Source: Acidobacteriota bacterium | GTDB taxonomy: Bacteria > Acidobacteriota > Blastocatellia > Pyrinomonadales > Pyrinomonadaceae | Reading direction: 5' to 3' | Assembly (NCBI GenBank): GCA_019239425.1 | Contig: JAFAZX010000027.1 | Span: 155,858 to 219,857 of the forward strand | DNA length: 64,000 bases | Shown here: positions 1 through 10,700 of the stretch, piece by piece | How the letters are laid out: the number at the start of each line of letters is the position of its first letter | Position numbering within the stretch: the first letter of the stretch is position 1 | The notes under the pieces: generated by a model | Told to the model about the DNA's origin: nothing | Database searches by the model: none | Seen by the model: the letters and a program-made list of their open reading frames with translations, nothing else | Made by a program: the position numbers and the translations under genes

Positions 1-197
1 AAGGCCAGGAGGCACCCGCCCGCGCTCGTGATGAATCCGCCGAGTCCGCCCGTGATCGAGTTGATGATGAGTCCGCTGACGAGCGTGGCGAGCACGAAGA
101 GGTTCGGGATGCGCCGGTAGCGCACGTCGAAATAGGTGATGGCGGCCGTCAGCGGCGCGAGTAGGGAGAGGGCGGCGATGGTCGTCGTGTCGAACAT
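1..197 (-). CDS. Prepilin peptidase, CpaA/TadV type (partial, N-terminal part)
   Basis: The gene starts at the ATG at 197 and runs off the left edge, so only about 65 residues are visible. The protein begins with a hydrophobic segment, then the motif YFDVRYRRIPN, in which Asp and the R-x-I-P-N stretch match the first catalytic-Asp region of A24 aspartic prepilin peptidases, followed by a second membrane segment. This family cleaves Flp prepilin leader peptides at the cytoplasmic face of the membrane. Two Flp pilin genes lie directly upstream in the same direction, which supports the CpaA/TadV assignment over a PilD-type enzyme. The second catalytic Asp lies outside the window. Confidence 0.85.
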   Translation of the reverse strand, partial: MFDTTTIAALSLLAPLTAAITYFDVRYRRIPNLFVLATLVSGLIINSITGGLGGFITSAGGCLLA

Positions 198-324
198 GAC
201 GCTTGAACTTTTAGGAAGAAGGAATGAGTGCGGTGTGTCTTAACTTCAATAAGTCCGGCTCTCGCCGTCTAAAGCTTCGGGGTGGCCCGGGGTTTTGCGC
301 CCCGGGCCGCCCGAATTTTCGTCG

Positions 325-492
325 TTACGGAGCCGTCGAGGGAATCTTGCCCGACAGGCTCTCGATGGCCTTGCCGATGGCCGTGCCGAGGCCGCTGAAG
401 GCGCCGACGGTGGCGAGCGCGATGAGCGCTGCCGCGACGGCGTACTCGGAAAGCTCCAGCCCCGTCTCGTCTCTCATAAATCTCTTGATCAT
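325..492 (-). CDS. flp: Flp family type IVb pilin (copy 2)
   Basis: A 55-residue protein with a short basic leader (MIKRFMRDETG), then LELSEYAVAAALIALATVG, a typical Flp/Fap pilin core: cleavage after Gly followed by a hydrophobic helix carrying Glu and Tyr. It would be processed by the neighbouring A24 peptidase and assembled into the Tad pilus. A GAGG ribosome-binding site lies 7-8 bases before the ATG. It is closely similar to the pilin at 583-747, differing mainly in the C-terminal third, so the pair looks like a tandem duplication. Confidence 0.9.
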   Translation of the reverse strand: MIKRFMRDETGLELSEYAVAAALIALATVGAFSGLGTAIGKAIESLSGKIPSTAP

Positions 493-582
493 CTCTCTGC
501 ACCTCGAATTCGGTTCGGCGTGTTGTGTGCGGGGCGGCGCGGGCCGTGTTAAGAACCGCGCCGCCTCCTGGGGGGTGCGTTA

Positions 583-747
583 TTACGGGGTGGTCGGGAT
601 CTTGCCCGTCAGGTTCGTGATCGCCTTGCCGATGGACGTGCCGAGGCCGGTGAAGGCCGTGACGGTAGCGAGCGCGATGAGCGCGGCGGCGACGGCGTAC
701 TCGGAAAGCTCAAGACCGGTCTCGTCGCGGAAGAACTTCTTCAACAT
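583..747 (-). CDS. flp: Flp family type IVb pilin (copy 1)
   Basis: A 54-residue pilin with leader MLKKFFRDETG and core LELSEYAVAAALIALATVT. The Glu five residues after the predicted Gly cleavage site and the following Tyr are the conserved Flp features. AAAGGAG precedes the ATG by about 10 bases. It is the upstream member of the tandem pair; both end in a short Gly/Thr/Pro-rich tail (GKIPTTP here, GKIPSTAP in the other). Adjacent upstream is a small membrane protein gene and downstream the prepilin peptidase, consistent with a Tad locus whose secretion ATPase and platform genes lie outside the window. Confidence 0.9.
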   Translation of the reverse strand: MLKKFFRDETGLELSEYAVAAALIALATVTAFTGLGTSIGKAITNLTGKIPTTP

Positions 748-843
748 CTGATTTTTGCTCCTTTAGAGTTTTGGGTTTTCTGAGTCGAGGTTTCAGGCCC
801 GTGCCAGACGCGCTTGGCGGCCGCCGGACGAGTGTGGCGGGTT

Positions 844-1128
844 CTACAACCCGCGCGGGTGCAGGAAGGATTGGCGGCTGGCCCCGCGCCGGCGCGTCTC
901 GACGAACAGCTCATGCCCCTCACGTTCGTCTTCGCCGCGCTGCGCGGAGCTTTTCACGCCGCCGAAGAACGTCCAGACCAGCGCCAGGGCCGCCATGAGG
1001 AGGAGCTGCCTCGCCCCGCCCGCCCCCGCGGCGGCCCGCGCCCCCACGAGCACGGCCGCGGCTGCGAACGGCACGACCAGCGCGCCCCCCACGACGACCA
1101 CCAGCGACTTTGTCAGAACGATCTTCAT
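844..1128 (-). CDS. Small membrane protein of the Flp pilus locus, unknown function
   Basis: A 94-residue protein, MKIVLTKSL followed by two long hydrophobic segments (about residues 8-30 and 40-58) and a charged, Arg/Glu-rich tail. The start is the ATG at 1128, preceded by GGAGG with 8 bases of spacing; this strong site is the main evidence that the gene is real. A TTG one codon upstream is less likely. It is the first gene of the run that continues with two Flp pilins and the prepilin peptidase, so a role in the pilus is plausible but no family is recognised. Confidence 0.6.
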   Translation of the reverse strand: MKIVLTKSLVVVVGGALVVPFAAAAVLVGARAAAGAGGARQLLLMAALALVWTFFGGVKSSAQRGEDEREGHELFVETRRRGASRQSFLHPRGL

Positions 1129-1463
1129 CAACCTTTCCTCCGAGCGTCACGACCGCCAGGCAGTGCCACCAACCTCGCAGCCGCTTTCGCTTCCGACGCA
1201 CTCCCCTTTTCAACGGCCGTGCCACAACGCTCGGAGTTTGAAAGTCCAACGAAAACGCCCTTCGCACTCGCTCTTCACCAAATCCTTGTCAACCGCGGGC
1301 GACAGGCCGAAACCCCCGCGGGCGCGACGAAGAACGCGCCGGCCGCCCGAAGCAACTCCGACTCAAAGGCTTAGCCGCCTGTCGCCCGCGGGCGACAAAG
1401 CAAAAGCGCCCCCGCAACCTTTCGGTTACCGGAGGCGACAGGTGTCTCTGACGTTCGGACGGG
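1129..1463. other. Intergenic region upstream of the pilus genes
   Basis: No gene is supported here. It holds a perfect 15-bp inverted repeat (1293-1307 and 1377-1391, left arm CCGCGGGCGACAGGC) and, on the minus strand, a sigma-54-like element at 1209-1225. Being between the M50 protease stop and the first pilus-locus gene, it probably carries the promoter for the pilus genes. Confidence 0.5.
1209..1225 (-). promoter_or_regulatory. Possible sigma-54 (-24/-12) promoter of the Flp genes
   Basis: On the minus strand this reads TGGCACGGCCGTTGAA. The sigma-54 consensus is TGGCACG-N4-TTGCA, so the -24 element and spacing fit while the -12 element has TTGA instead of TTGC. It sits about 80 bases before the ATG at 1128, and a sigma-54 activator gene lies just upstream at 2038-3600. 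The imperfect -12 GC keeps confidence low. Confidence 0.3.
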
Positions 1464-1958
1464 TTAGAAGTAGCGGTAGGCGAAAGAGGCCAAGGCGGTG
1501 AGGCTGACGAAGGCGCCGGCGACGGTGAACGTCCACTCGACGAGCGAGCTGCGGCGCGCGAGCAGCGCGCGGAGCATGACCATCCCGCACTTCCAACCGT
1601 CCTGCTGATAAAGCGGCAGGAGATTCGTCGCGGCCAGCAGGTAGTTCATCAAACTGAACCAAGACCCCTGCGTCGCGAGCGCCGCCCCGATGTTGACCAG
1701 CACGCCCGCGAGCAGCACGAAGACCTGTTGCACGAGCGGCCTCGTCTGCAACCCCTTCATGTCCAGGCGCACGTACGCGCCGACGGGCAGCAGGTGCATC
1801 TTGAAGCGGACGCCGCCGACGTTCAACTCGAAGAGCTTCGGCCCCCAGCCGAGCCCGAGCTCGGGCGCGCCCACGCCGCACACGCGCGCCGCGGCGAGGT
1901 GGCCCAGCTCGTGTATGAACATCGTCGCCGCGAAGAGCAGGACGTAGGTGATTAGCAT
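1464..1958 (-). CDS. M50 family membrane zinc metalloprotease (site-2 protease-like)
   Basis: A 164-residue membrane protein with the zinc motif HELGH (residues 16-20) in its first hydrophobic segment and the second M50 signature NLLPLYQQDG near residues 112-121, whose Asp is the third zinc ligand. Both elements are intact, so it should be an active intramembrane protease. It lacks a PDZ domain and is much shorter than RseP, resembling minimal M50B proteins. It lies between the sigma-54 activator and the pilus genes, but its substrate cannot be inferred. Confidence 0.8.
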   Translation of the reverse strand: MLITYVLLFAATMFIHELGHLAAARVCGVGAPELGLGWGPKLFELNVGGVRFKMHLLPVGAYVRLDMKGLQTRPLVQQVFVLLAGVLVNIGAALATQGSWFSLMNYLLAATNLLPLYQQDGWKCGMVMLRALLARRSSLVEWTFTVAGAFVSLTALASFAYRYF

Positions 1959-2037
1959 CGGGAGGTCGTCCGTGAGCCTCGGGATAGAAGAGACGTGAGT
2001 GAAGGTGTGAGTCTGTGTCGTGAGGACGCGCGCCGCG

Positions 2038-3600
2038 TCAAATTCTGTCGGCGCGCAGTTGCAGGCCGTGCTGCTGCTCGTCCTGTAGGAAGTCGCCGAC
2101 GTTGATCGACAGCCGCTTCAACTTCTTGTAGAGCGTCTGGCGCGACCCCAAACCCAACGCCTGCGCCGCGCGCGCCACGTTGTAATCGTTCCGCCTGAGC
2201 GTCTCGGTGACAACACGCCGCTCGTAGTCTTCGAGCATGTTCTCCAGGTGCGCCGGCACCTGCCCCGGCGCTTCGCACGGCTCCGCCTGCGGCTCCGCGG
2301 GGCGCACGCGCGGGCTGATGTTCTCGGTCGTGATGTAGCAGCCCTCGTCCGTGTAGAGCACGAGGCGCTCGATCTCCGCCGCCAGCTCGCGCACGTTGCC
2401 GGGCCAGGCATAACTCTGGAGCGCGCCGATGGCGTCGGCCGTGATCCCCGCGACCGCGCGCTCGTTGCGGCGCGCGTAGTGCGAGAGGAAGTGCGAGATG
2501 AGCGCGCCGATGTCCTCGGGGCGCTCGCGCAGGGGCGGTACGTGTACCGTCAAAGCCGCCACGCGGTAGTAGAGGTCTTCGCGGAACGTCCCCTCCTGCG
2601 CCGCCCCGTATAAATCCTTGTGCGTCGCCGCCAGCACGCGCACGTTCACCTTCCGCGGCGCGCGCTCGCCGAGCGTGTGGACTTCGCCCTCCTGCAGGAA
2701 GCGTAGAAGCTTCGGCTGCAAGGCGAGCGGCAGGTCGCCGATCTCGTCAAGGAAGAGCGTGCCGCCCTCGGCCGCGCGTATGAGACCGTCATGATCCGTG
2801 TGCGCCCCCGTGAACGCGCCCTTGCGGTGGCCGAACAGGAGGCTCTCGATGAGGTCGGACGGCGCGGCCGTGCAGTTGAAGGGGATGAAGGGCGCCTGGG
2901 AACGCCGGCTCAAGCGGTGGACGGCGCGCGCGACCAACTCCTTGCCCGTCCCGGACTCGCCCGTAATCAGCACGGTCGATTCCGAATCCTTGATGCGTTC
3001 GACCGAATGCGCCAGCGCGTTCATCGCACGGCTCACGAAGACCATGCCCGGCAGAGAGGCCGCCGCGACCTCCGCCGGCTTGAAAGCCTTCACGGGCTTG
3101 TAAATCTCCTCGCGCAGACGCGCGTGCGTGTGGGCGAGGCGCGCCACGTCGGACAGAATCCTCAACTCCAGAGCCTGGCTCTCGGTCAGAGGCCGCACGA
3201 AGCGCCCGTAGATGGCCGCGCCCTCACGCTGCTGAGTCGTGGCCGACAGGACGAGGCAGATTTTCCGGTCGCCCGCCTCCGCCTCCCCGCCTGCCTCCTC
3301 GCCGCTCAGAACCGCCTCGACAGTGGCCTCCGCGTCCGCAGTCTCCTCCGAGTCGAGACCCTCGACCCACTTCAGGCGCGAGCGCTCCCCCACCTTCTGC
3401 GAGAAGGTCGCCATCCCGTACGTGTGCGCGGCCGCGTCCACCATCAGAGCGACCTTCAGCATTACGTCGTAGAGCGCGTCCGAGCCTGTATCGGCGGCGC
3501 GGCAGAGTGACCTAACCATCGCCGCCAGAGGCAGTTGGAAACCTTTGGGCGCTTCGTTCATCCCTGATCCTTGCCCCGATTCCGAAGACAAGCCTGACAT
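2038..3600 (-). CDS. Sigma-54-dependent transcriptional activator
   Basis: A 520-residue enhancer-binding protein. The N-terminal 150 residues form a GAF-like sensory region without a receiver domain. The central AAA+ domain has Walker A GESGTGKE (about 214-221), the sigma-54-contact loop GAFTGA (261-266), Walker B LFLDEIGDLP (282-291), and the R-finger region FREDLYYR. The C terminus carries a Fis-type helix-turn-helix (around 475-510, VARAAQALGLGSRQTLYKKL). It therefore drives open-complex formation by sigma-54 polymerase. A start at 3561 (MNEAPKG), preceded by AAGGA at good spacing, is an alternative to 3600. The likely targets are the pilus genes downstream. Confidence 0.93.
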   Translation of the reverse strand: MSGLSSESGQGSGMNEAPKGFQLPLAAMVRSLCRAADTGSDALYDVMLKVALMVDAAAHTYGMATFSQKVGERSRLKWVEGLDSEETADAEATVEAVLSGEEAGGEAEAGDRKICLVLSATTQQREGAAIYGRFVRPLTESQALELRILSDVARLAHTHARLREEIYKPVKAFKPAEVAAASLPGMVFVSRAMNALAHSVERIKDSESTVLITGESGTGKELVARAVHRLSRRSQAPFIPFNCTAAPSDLIESLLFGHRKGAFTGAHTDHDGLIRAAEGGTLFLDEIGDLPLALQPKLLRFLQEGEVHTLGERAPRKVNVRVLAATHKDLYGAAQEGTFREDLYYRVAALTVHVPPLRERPEDIGALISHFLSHYARRNERAVAGITADAIGALQSYAWPGNVRELAAEIERLVLYTDEGCYITTENISPRVRPAEPQAEPCEAPGQVPAHLENMLEDYERRVVTETLRRNDYNVARAAQALGLGSRQTLYKKLKRLSINVGDFLQDEQQHGLQLRADRI

Positions 3601-4268
3601 AAACCCCTTGTCCAGAAAGAAGATTGCGGGTTGCGATCCGCTCAGAAACTCTTTATTTTGAGGTAATTACAGGCAAGAAAAGCGATTCGGGGAGAATCAC
3701 GTCACACTCTGTCCGGACGCCGGCCCCGATATATTTTGGCCGAAGTCTTTGCCAGTCTAAGAACTGCGACGCCAGCTGTCAACTTCTTTAATTATTGTTA
3801 AAACATTGCGGCCGCTCTCTAATGAGATTTAACTCACGATTGCTTGAGCCACCTTTTCCACATCTGTGCCGCGTCAGCGTCTTCTCTATCTTACTGCCTT
3901 AAAAGGTCATCCCATCCGGCTGCCCAAACGGCGGATTTCCGTTCGCCCGGTGTTCGCCAAAACTAGACCCACATCGCCCTTACCTCAAGTAAATGTTCAA
4001 CTTAGCCGCACAAACCATTGAAAACGTATGTCTTTACAGCTTCTTAAGCAAGTGCTAAATTCCGAAAACCTTGTCGCCGAAGCCAATGGCGTCAGGTAGA
4101 AGTAGCCGCAAATAACCCCTCTGCGCTGTTTCGCTGTTTTAAGGTTAGAGACCTTCTAACCGTTTTAATTTTCGAAACACCTTGTCCCGACGGTCTTGAG
4201 CGCCGTTTCAGAGCGGGCGGCACTCGCGTCTTTGACCGACGACAGAACCCGTAGGAGCATTTAAACTC
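3601..4268. other. AT-richer intergenic region between divergent genes
   Basis: A 668-base stretch noticeably lower in GC than the rest of the window, between the divergently read sigma-54 activator and the FtsB-like gene. I find no convincing coding frame, tRNA or hairpin family member here. It presumably holds the promoters of both genes; no clear -35/-10 pair could be chosen. Confidence 0.5.
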
Positions 4269-4679
4269 ATGGCCGCAAACCCTTTATGGATTGACTCCCG
4301 ACTCAGCGCGCAGCGCCCAGTGGCGCGTGCCACTTCGCTTCCCTCCCCCGCGGCCGAGACCTTCGGCGTCGCCGTCGGCACGCGCGCCGACGTGCGCCGG
4401 CGCGATTTTTCCATCCCGTCCTGGGTCGTCTTCAGCATGATCATGCTGGCGACCTTCGCCGTCTGCGTCACCGTGACGATGCGCACGCACGCGGCCCGCG
4501 GGGCCGCCGAGCAGCGTTTCTCGCTGATGGAGACGGAAGTCCAGGGGATTCGCCAGACGAACGAGACGCTCCGCCGCGACGTGGAGCGCCTGCGCAAAGA
4601 CCCGCGTACGCAGGAGGCTGCCGCGCGCGCGCGTCTGAACATGGTTCGGGCCGACGAGGTGGTGGTTCCGCTTAACTAA
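4269..4679 (+). CDS. FtsB/DivIC-type septum formation initiator
   Basis: A 136-residue bitopic membrane protein: an N-terminal cytoplasmic stretch of about 48 residues, one transmembrane helix (about 49-70), a coiled coil (about 78-115) and the family end motif in which a positively charged Arg-rich helix is followed by LNMVRADEVVVPL. This is the arrangement of FtsB/FtsL/DivIC proteins that bridge early and late divisome components. The N-terminal extension is longer than in E. coli FtsB. AGGAG lies 10 bases before the ATG, and a strong terminator follows at 4774, so it is probably monocistronic. Confidence 0.8.
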   Translation: MAANPLWIDSRLSAQRPVARATSLPSPAAETFGVAVGTRADVRRRDFSIPSWVVFSMIMLATFAVCVTVTMRTHAARGAAEQRFSLMETEVQGIRQTNETLRRDVERLRKDPRTQEAAARARLNMVRADEVVVPLN

Positions 4680-4773
4680 TTCTTTTTTGCGGCGGGTGCT
4701 CGCCATCCTGCTTTTCCTGACGCCCGCCTGAGTTCGACCCGCTTGCTCTACCGCCGTAGGTCCCCTACCCGCA

Positions 4774-4818
4774 CGGCGCGGCCGCACGCTTCAGAGGCGA
4801 CGGCCGCGCCGCCTTTTT
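4774..4818 (+). terminator. Rho-independent terminator after the FtsB-like gene
   Basis: Perfect 11-bp arms, CGGCGCGGCCG at 4774-4784 and its complement at 4801-4811, followed by CCTTTTT. It separates the FtsB-like gene from the mutase operon. Confidence 0.85.
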
Positions 4819-4845
4819 GGCCACAAACGGCCGCCTTAGAGTTGG

Positions 4846-4875
4846 TTGACACTGTTTGAGCGGGTCAACTAATAT
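4846..4875 (+). promoter_or_regulatory. Sigma-70-type promoter with embedded palindrome for the mutase operon
   Basis: TTGACA at 4846-4851 and TAATAT at 4870-4875 with an 18-base spacer, close to the consensus. An inverted repeat GTTGAC (4845-4850) and GTCAAC (4864-4869) overlaps the -35 element and fills the spacer, the usual position for a repressor operator. Transcription would begin near 4882, leaving a leader of about 60 bases before the mutase ATG. Confidence 0.75.
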
Positions 4876-4941
4876 CGTTTTCTTATCGGCCCATAAAAAT
4901 AATTTGTTCGCGCTACTGACGGACGGAGCGAAAGCAAAGAT

Positions 4942-6624
<1,683 letters not shown>

Positions 6625-6628
6625 TTTC

Positions 6629-6677
6629 TTCATTGATTCATTTCTTCATCGAATCGATGAAGAAATGAATCAATGAA
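6629..6677. repeat. Perfect 24-bp inverted repeat between the mutase subunits
   Basis: Arms at 6629-6652 and 6654-6677 are exact complements with a 1-base centre. The arm is built of GATTCATTTCTTCATCGA-like units and belongs with the other ATGAATGATG-type intergenic hairpins. It starts five bases after the mutase stop and precedes the B12-subunit gene. Confidence 0.85.
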
Positions 6678-6688
6678 CCGATGAACCA

Positions 6689-7096
6689 ATGGATCAATCC
6701 AGAAAGATTCGCGTCCTCGTCGCCAAGCCCGGACTCGACGGCCACGACCGCGGGGCGAAGGTCATCGCGCGCGCCCTGCGCGACGCCGGCATGGAGGTCA
6801 TCTACACGGGCCTGCGCCAGACGCCGGAGATGATCGCGGCGGCGGCGTTGCAGGAGGACGTGGACGCCGTCGGCGTCTCCATCCTGAGCGGCGCGCACAA
6901 CACGCTCTGCCCGCGCATCGTCGAGCTTCTGCGCGAGCGCGGGATGGACGACTGCCTCGTCATCGTCGGCGGCATCATCCCGCAGGAGGACATCCCGCGC
7001 CTCAAGGAGCAGGGCGTCTCGGCCGTCTTCCTCCCCGGCACTTCGACGGAAGAGATCGTCAAGTTCCTTCGCGAGAACGTCGGCCAGCGCGCATGA
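6689..7096 (+). CDS. Cobalamin-binding subunit of the acyl-CoA mutase
   Basis: A 135-residue Rossmann-like B12 domain. It contains the base-off/His-on signature D-x-H-x-x-G as DGHDRG (residues 18-23, in [10 protein letters not shown]), then SILSGAH and VGGIIP, which form the nucleotide-tail pocket. The length matches IcmB and the small subunits of archaeal methylmalonyl-CoA mutases. It pairs with the catalytic subunit encoded upstream; a long hairpin lies in the gap. Its last four bases overlap the next gene (ATGA), indicating translational coupling with the crotonase. Confidence 0.93.
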   Translation: MDQSRKIRVLVAKPGLDGHDRGAKVIARALRDAGMEVIYTGLRQTPEMIAAAALQEDVDAVGVSILSGAHNTLCPRIVELLRERGMDDCLVIVGGIIPQEDIPRLKEQGVSAVFLPGTSTEEIVKFLRENVGQRA

Positions 7097-7692
7097 GCGG
7101 CGGGCCTGTCGTCGTCGAAGAGCGCGGCGCCCACGCCGTCATCCGCCTCAACCGCCCCGCGCAGCGCAACCCCCTCTCCGTCGCCACGCTCTCTGAACTC
7201 GACGCGGCCTTCTCCTCCCTCTCCGCGCGAACGGAGATCGACGCCGTCATCTTCACGGGCACCGGCGAAGCCTTCGCCTCCGGCGCAGACATCGGCGAGT
7301 TGCGAACACTAACGCCCGACTCCGCCCGTGCCTTCGCCGAGCGCGGCCAGAATCTCTTCCAAAGAATCAACGACGCGCGACAACTGACCGTCGCCGCCGT
7401 CAACGGCTTCTGCATGGGCGGCGGGCTCGACCTCGCGCTCGCCTGCCGCGTCCGCGTCGCCTCGCCCAACGCGGTCTTCGCGCACCCGGGCGCGCGCCTC
7501 GGCGTCATCACCGGCTGGGGCGGCACCCAACGCCTCCCGCGCCTCATCGGCTCGGCCCGCGCCCTCGAGCTGTTCGCCACCGGCCGCCGCCTCAACGCCT
7601 CCGAAGCTTTGGAAGTTGGTCTCGTCAGCTTCGTTCGTTCTGACGCCTTATCACACGCCCTCGAAATCGCCTCCGGCCATAACCCGCGATGA
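7093..7692 (+). CDS. Enoyl-CoA hydratase/isomerase family protein (short)
   Basis: A 199-residue crotonase-fold protein, about 55 residues shorter than typical members, lacking the C-terminal helical segment. The oxyanion-hole elements FASGADI and [10 protein letters not shown] are present. Of the two catalytic Glu residues of enoyl-CoA hydratase, the second is kept (RALELFATG), but the first, in the usual PE-x-x-LG position, is replaced (HPGARLG). It may catalyse a different crotonase reaction or be partly inactive. It overlaps the B12 subunit by four bases and is the last gene of the mutase operon. Confidence 0.82.
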   Translation: MSGGPVVVEERGAHAVIRLNRPAQRNPLSVATLSELDAAFSSLSARTEIDAVIFTGTGEAFASGADIGELRTLTPDSARAFAERGQNLFQRINDARQLTVAAVNGFCMGGGLDLALACRVRVASPNAVFAHPGARLGVITGWGGTQRLPRLIGSARALELFATGRRLNASEALEVGLVSFVRSDALSHALEIASGHNPR

Positions 7693-7695
7693 TCT

Positions 7696-7722
7696 CTTCG
7701 GTGCGGGCGATTGGCACCGAAG
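7696..7722. terminator. Hairpin between convergent genes
   Basis: Perfect 9-bp arms (CTTCGGTGC, 7696-7704, and its complement, 7714-7722) directly after the crotonase stop. There is no T-tract, so intrinsic termination is uncertain. Confidence 0.45.
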
Positions 7723-7797
7723 ACAAACCTGACAGTCACTGCAAGGAATCGCCTTTTATGATTAATTCTGAGGGCGGAACTTGATAACGCATTAACG

Positions 7798-10700
7798 CTA
7801 CGTCCGGCCCAGGCGGACGTGCGCAAGCCTTCCGAGGAGTTCGGCGGCGGCCTGCTTCCAATCCAGTTCGGCGGCGAGTCTTTCTCTCAGCACGGCGGCG
7901 CGGGCAAAGGCACCTTCGCGACCCGTCAGGAGAAATTCGATGCGTTCCGCCCACTTCGTGACCGCGTCCCCGGTAACGGGCAGAATCCACTCGCTGGCAA
8001 GCTGCGGCGCGTGCCGCCTCAGGGTTTCCGCCAGGCCGCTCTGAGCGCTTAAAAGAGTCGGGACGCCGGAGGCGATTGCTTCGAGTCCGACCAGGCCGAA
8101 GCCCTCTTTCCTGGACGGCATCAACACCAGAGACGCCTCACGCAGATCATTCCGTATCTCAGTCTCGTCCGCCGAGTAGTGTCTGATGACGACGTCAAGC
8201 TCCGTCGGGGCGCTGTCTTCGGCCAGGCGCTTCCCGAGCGCGGCGTCCGTGCCGACCGGAGCCCCGCGCACGACTAGCTTCGGAGGATTCCCCTGTCTCC
8301 AGTTCGCGACTACTCGGGCCAGCGCTTTTGCGGCGAGGTCAAGGCCCTTGAGTTGGTAGTCCTCCACGCGCCCGAGGATTAGGCAGCGGACGGAAAGAGG
8401 CAGGGCGGCTGCGGCGTTGTCGGAACGTTCAGGCAAGCCCGGCGTCAGTTCCATGATCGGCACCGGATTGCCTGCGCCGTGGAGGTCTGTCGCGAACTCC
8501 GACAGAAGATGTGGCCCCACGGCGACGACTAAATCACACCCCTCCGCCAAGCCTAACTGCTCTCGCTTCCGCTCGGCCGCGCGCGCCGCGCCGGTGGAGT
8601 CTTCGCGCGGCTCTTTGTGCCACTCAATCTCTTCCGGAGAGGTGTGGATGAACAGCACCCGCTTGCTGCCGGGGTAATGGTACCTGACCAGGGAGACCGA
8701 GGCCGCCCCGGTGATGCGGTCGTGGCCGACGACCACGTCGGGAACGAACCCGTCGGGCAGCGACGGGGGTTGCGCGAGCAGCGCTTCCCCCTTCATGCCG
8801 GGCATCTTCGATGCCTCAACGAGTTCGACGTCGGCCTCGCGCGCACGCCGCCTCTCCTCCGCGCTCGCCTCCGGCACGTAGCAGACGACGCGGGCCGCCG
8901 CTCCGGCCAGGGCCGTGCAGAGATCACGGTTGAAGGTGGAGAGCCCCCCGTGCCGCGAGTCCCACTCCGCGGCGACTACGAGCAGGCACAGCCGCTCGGA
9001 CGTTTCCGCCGCCGGCTCTTCCTCGCTCTCCCGAGACTGTGCCGCGACCTGCCGCCGGTATTCGGCCAGCCCCGGAAAGAAAAGCTCCACCGGGTCGTTC
9101 ATCCCGTTTCGAGCCACGGACCAGAGGTGAAGCATCTCGGCTTCATCCAGCGGGCCACTGGGGTCGAAGTCTTTCGGGGCATACATCGCGGCGAGACTTT
9201 TACCCTCTTCCAATTGTCCGGCGACGAGGCTGACATAGGCTTTCAACCAAATAACTGGATTATCATCATGCTGCTTCTTCTCCTTGATGTCATACTCCTT
9301 CATCACGGCGTAGGCTTCCTTCACCTGCCCGAGCGCAAGGCGAGCATCCACTTCTTGTGATCGAAAAGGCACGTAGTCTGGGAAATTTGAGCGCCCCTTT
9401 TGTGCAACCTCAACCGATTTACCCCAATCTCCTGAAATGCGAGTCAGCAGGTATTCGACGAGTATGCGCTGCTGTGTGTCGATCTGCCGCGGCCCGGTGA
9501 AACCTATTAAGCGGCGGAGTGCATCAGCATCGTTTCGGGCGCTAAATACACGCAGTGCTACCTCGACGATTCTGTGGCGGCCATATTTGCCTTTTGGAAT
9601 TACTGCAAGACCTTTCGCGACCAGCGATTCGGCTTTTGCGTAGTCTCCGGCTTTACCAGCTAATTTTATCGCTAACTGGTAAAGCGTGGAGAGGCTCTTA
9701 TCCGCCGGAATTCTCTCGATGCCCGTCTCCAGCAGCTTGATGGCGTCGCCAAGACGGCCATCCTTCGCCATCAACTCCGCGCACGCCTGGTAGAGCGAGA
9801 AGAGACCTGTCATCCCGGGCTCGGCTATGCCCGTCTCCAGCAGCTTGATGGCGTCGTTAAGGCGGCCATCCTTCGCCATCAACTCCGCTCCGTGTCGGTA
9901 AATAGTTACTGCATCTTGGTCAGCTCTTATGTTTCTTAGTGCATCGGTGATGACGGGTAGCGCACTATTTATCCCATTCAACTCATACTCTAGGTCGAGT
10001 AGGAGAATCCAAGCAGCAGCGTGCGGGTGTCTTCCGGTCGCCCTGCGCGCATGCTTGAGCGCACGTTCTTTATCGCCATCTTCACCGCGTTTCAGGAGGC
10101 AGCGGGCAAGATGGTATTCCAGCACCTTCGGTCGCTGGTCGTCGGGCAAGGCAGAGAGTAGGGCGATGCGCTCCTCCAACGCTTCCCTGTGTGTGGGAAC
10201 CGGAGTCGTAAGGCCGATCTGCGAGATGGCGTATTGCGTGAGCTTCTCGCTGGCCTCGTGCAGCTCGAAGATGCGCCCGGCTTCATAGAGGTGATGCCGG
10301 AGTTCCGTGTAGGAAGCGGCCAAGTTGGAAGCGCCGGTCAGTTGCCGCGCCTTGAAGTACCGAAAATAGTAGTTCGCGGCGAGGTTATGCGCCTGCGCCC
10401 ACTCCCGCCCCTCTGTGCGCAGTCGTGTAACGCTGATCTCGCGCGCCAGAGGGTGAGGCACATCCCCGCCCGCGGTGCGCTCCAGCAGGAAGCGGTCGAA
10501 AAGCTGTTTGCGCAGCGCATCCGGGGTGTCTCGCCCGCCGGTGAATTGGGCGAGTGCCTCCTTCTTGAACGGCCGGCGGTGCACAGAGAGCCACCGCATG
10601 AACTTGAGCAGGTCGGCCTCCAACATAGGGAGAGCGCGCTCAAGCACCTCGCGCTCGAAGTCTTCGACGAGTCGCGGGTCGAGCACCACGTCGCCGGGAC

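Noticed and set aside
792..810. A second TGGCACG on the minus strand upstream of Flp copy 1
   Set aside because: The -12 part reads TGAAA and the spacing is one base short, so it does not fit a sigma-54 promoter.
814..1501. Plus-strand open frames over the pilus-locus gene and its upstream region
   Set aside because: They are Arg/Pro/Ala-rich shadows of high-GC DNA without a ribosome-binding site, while the minus-strand frame at 844-1128 has GGAGG.
3601..4268. A possible mobile or phage remnant because of low GC
   Set aside because: No coding frame, repeat boundary or attachment site is visible; a promoter region is a simpler explanation.
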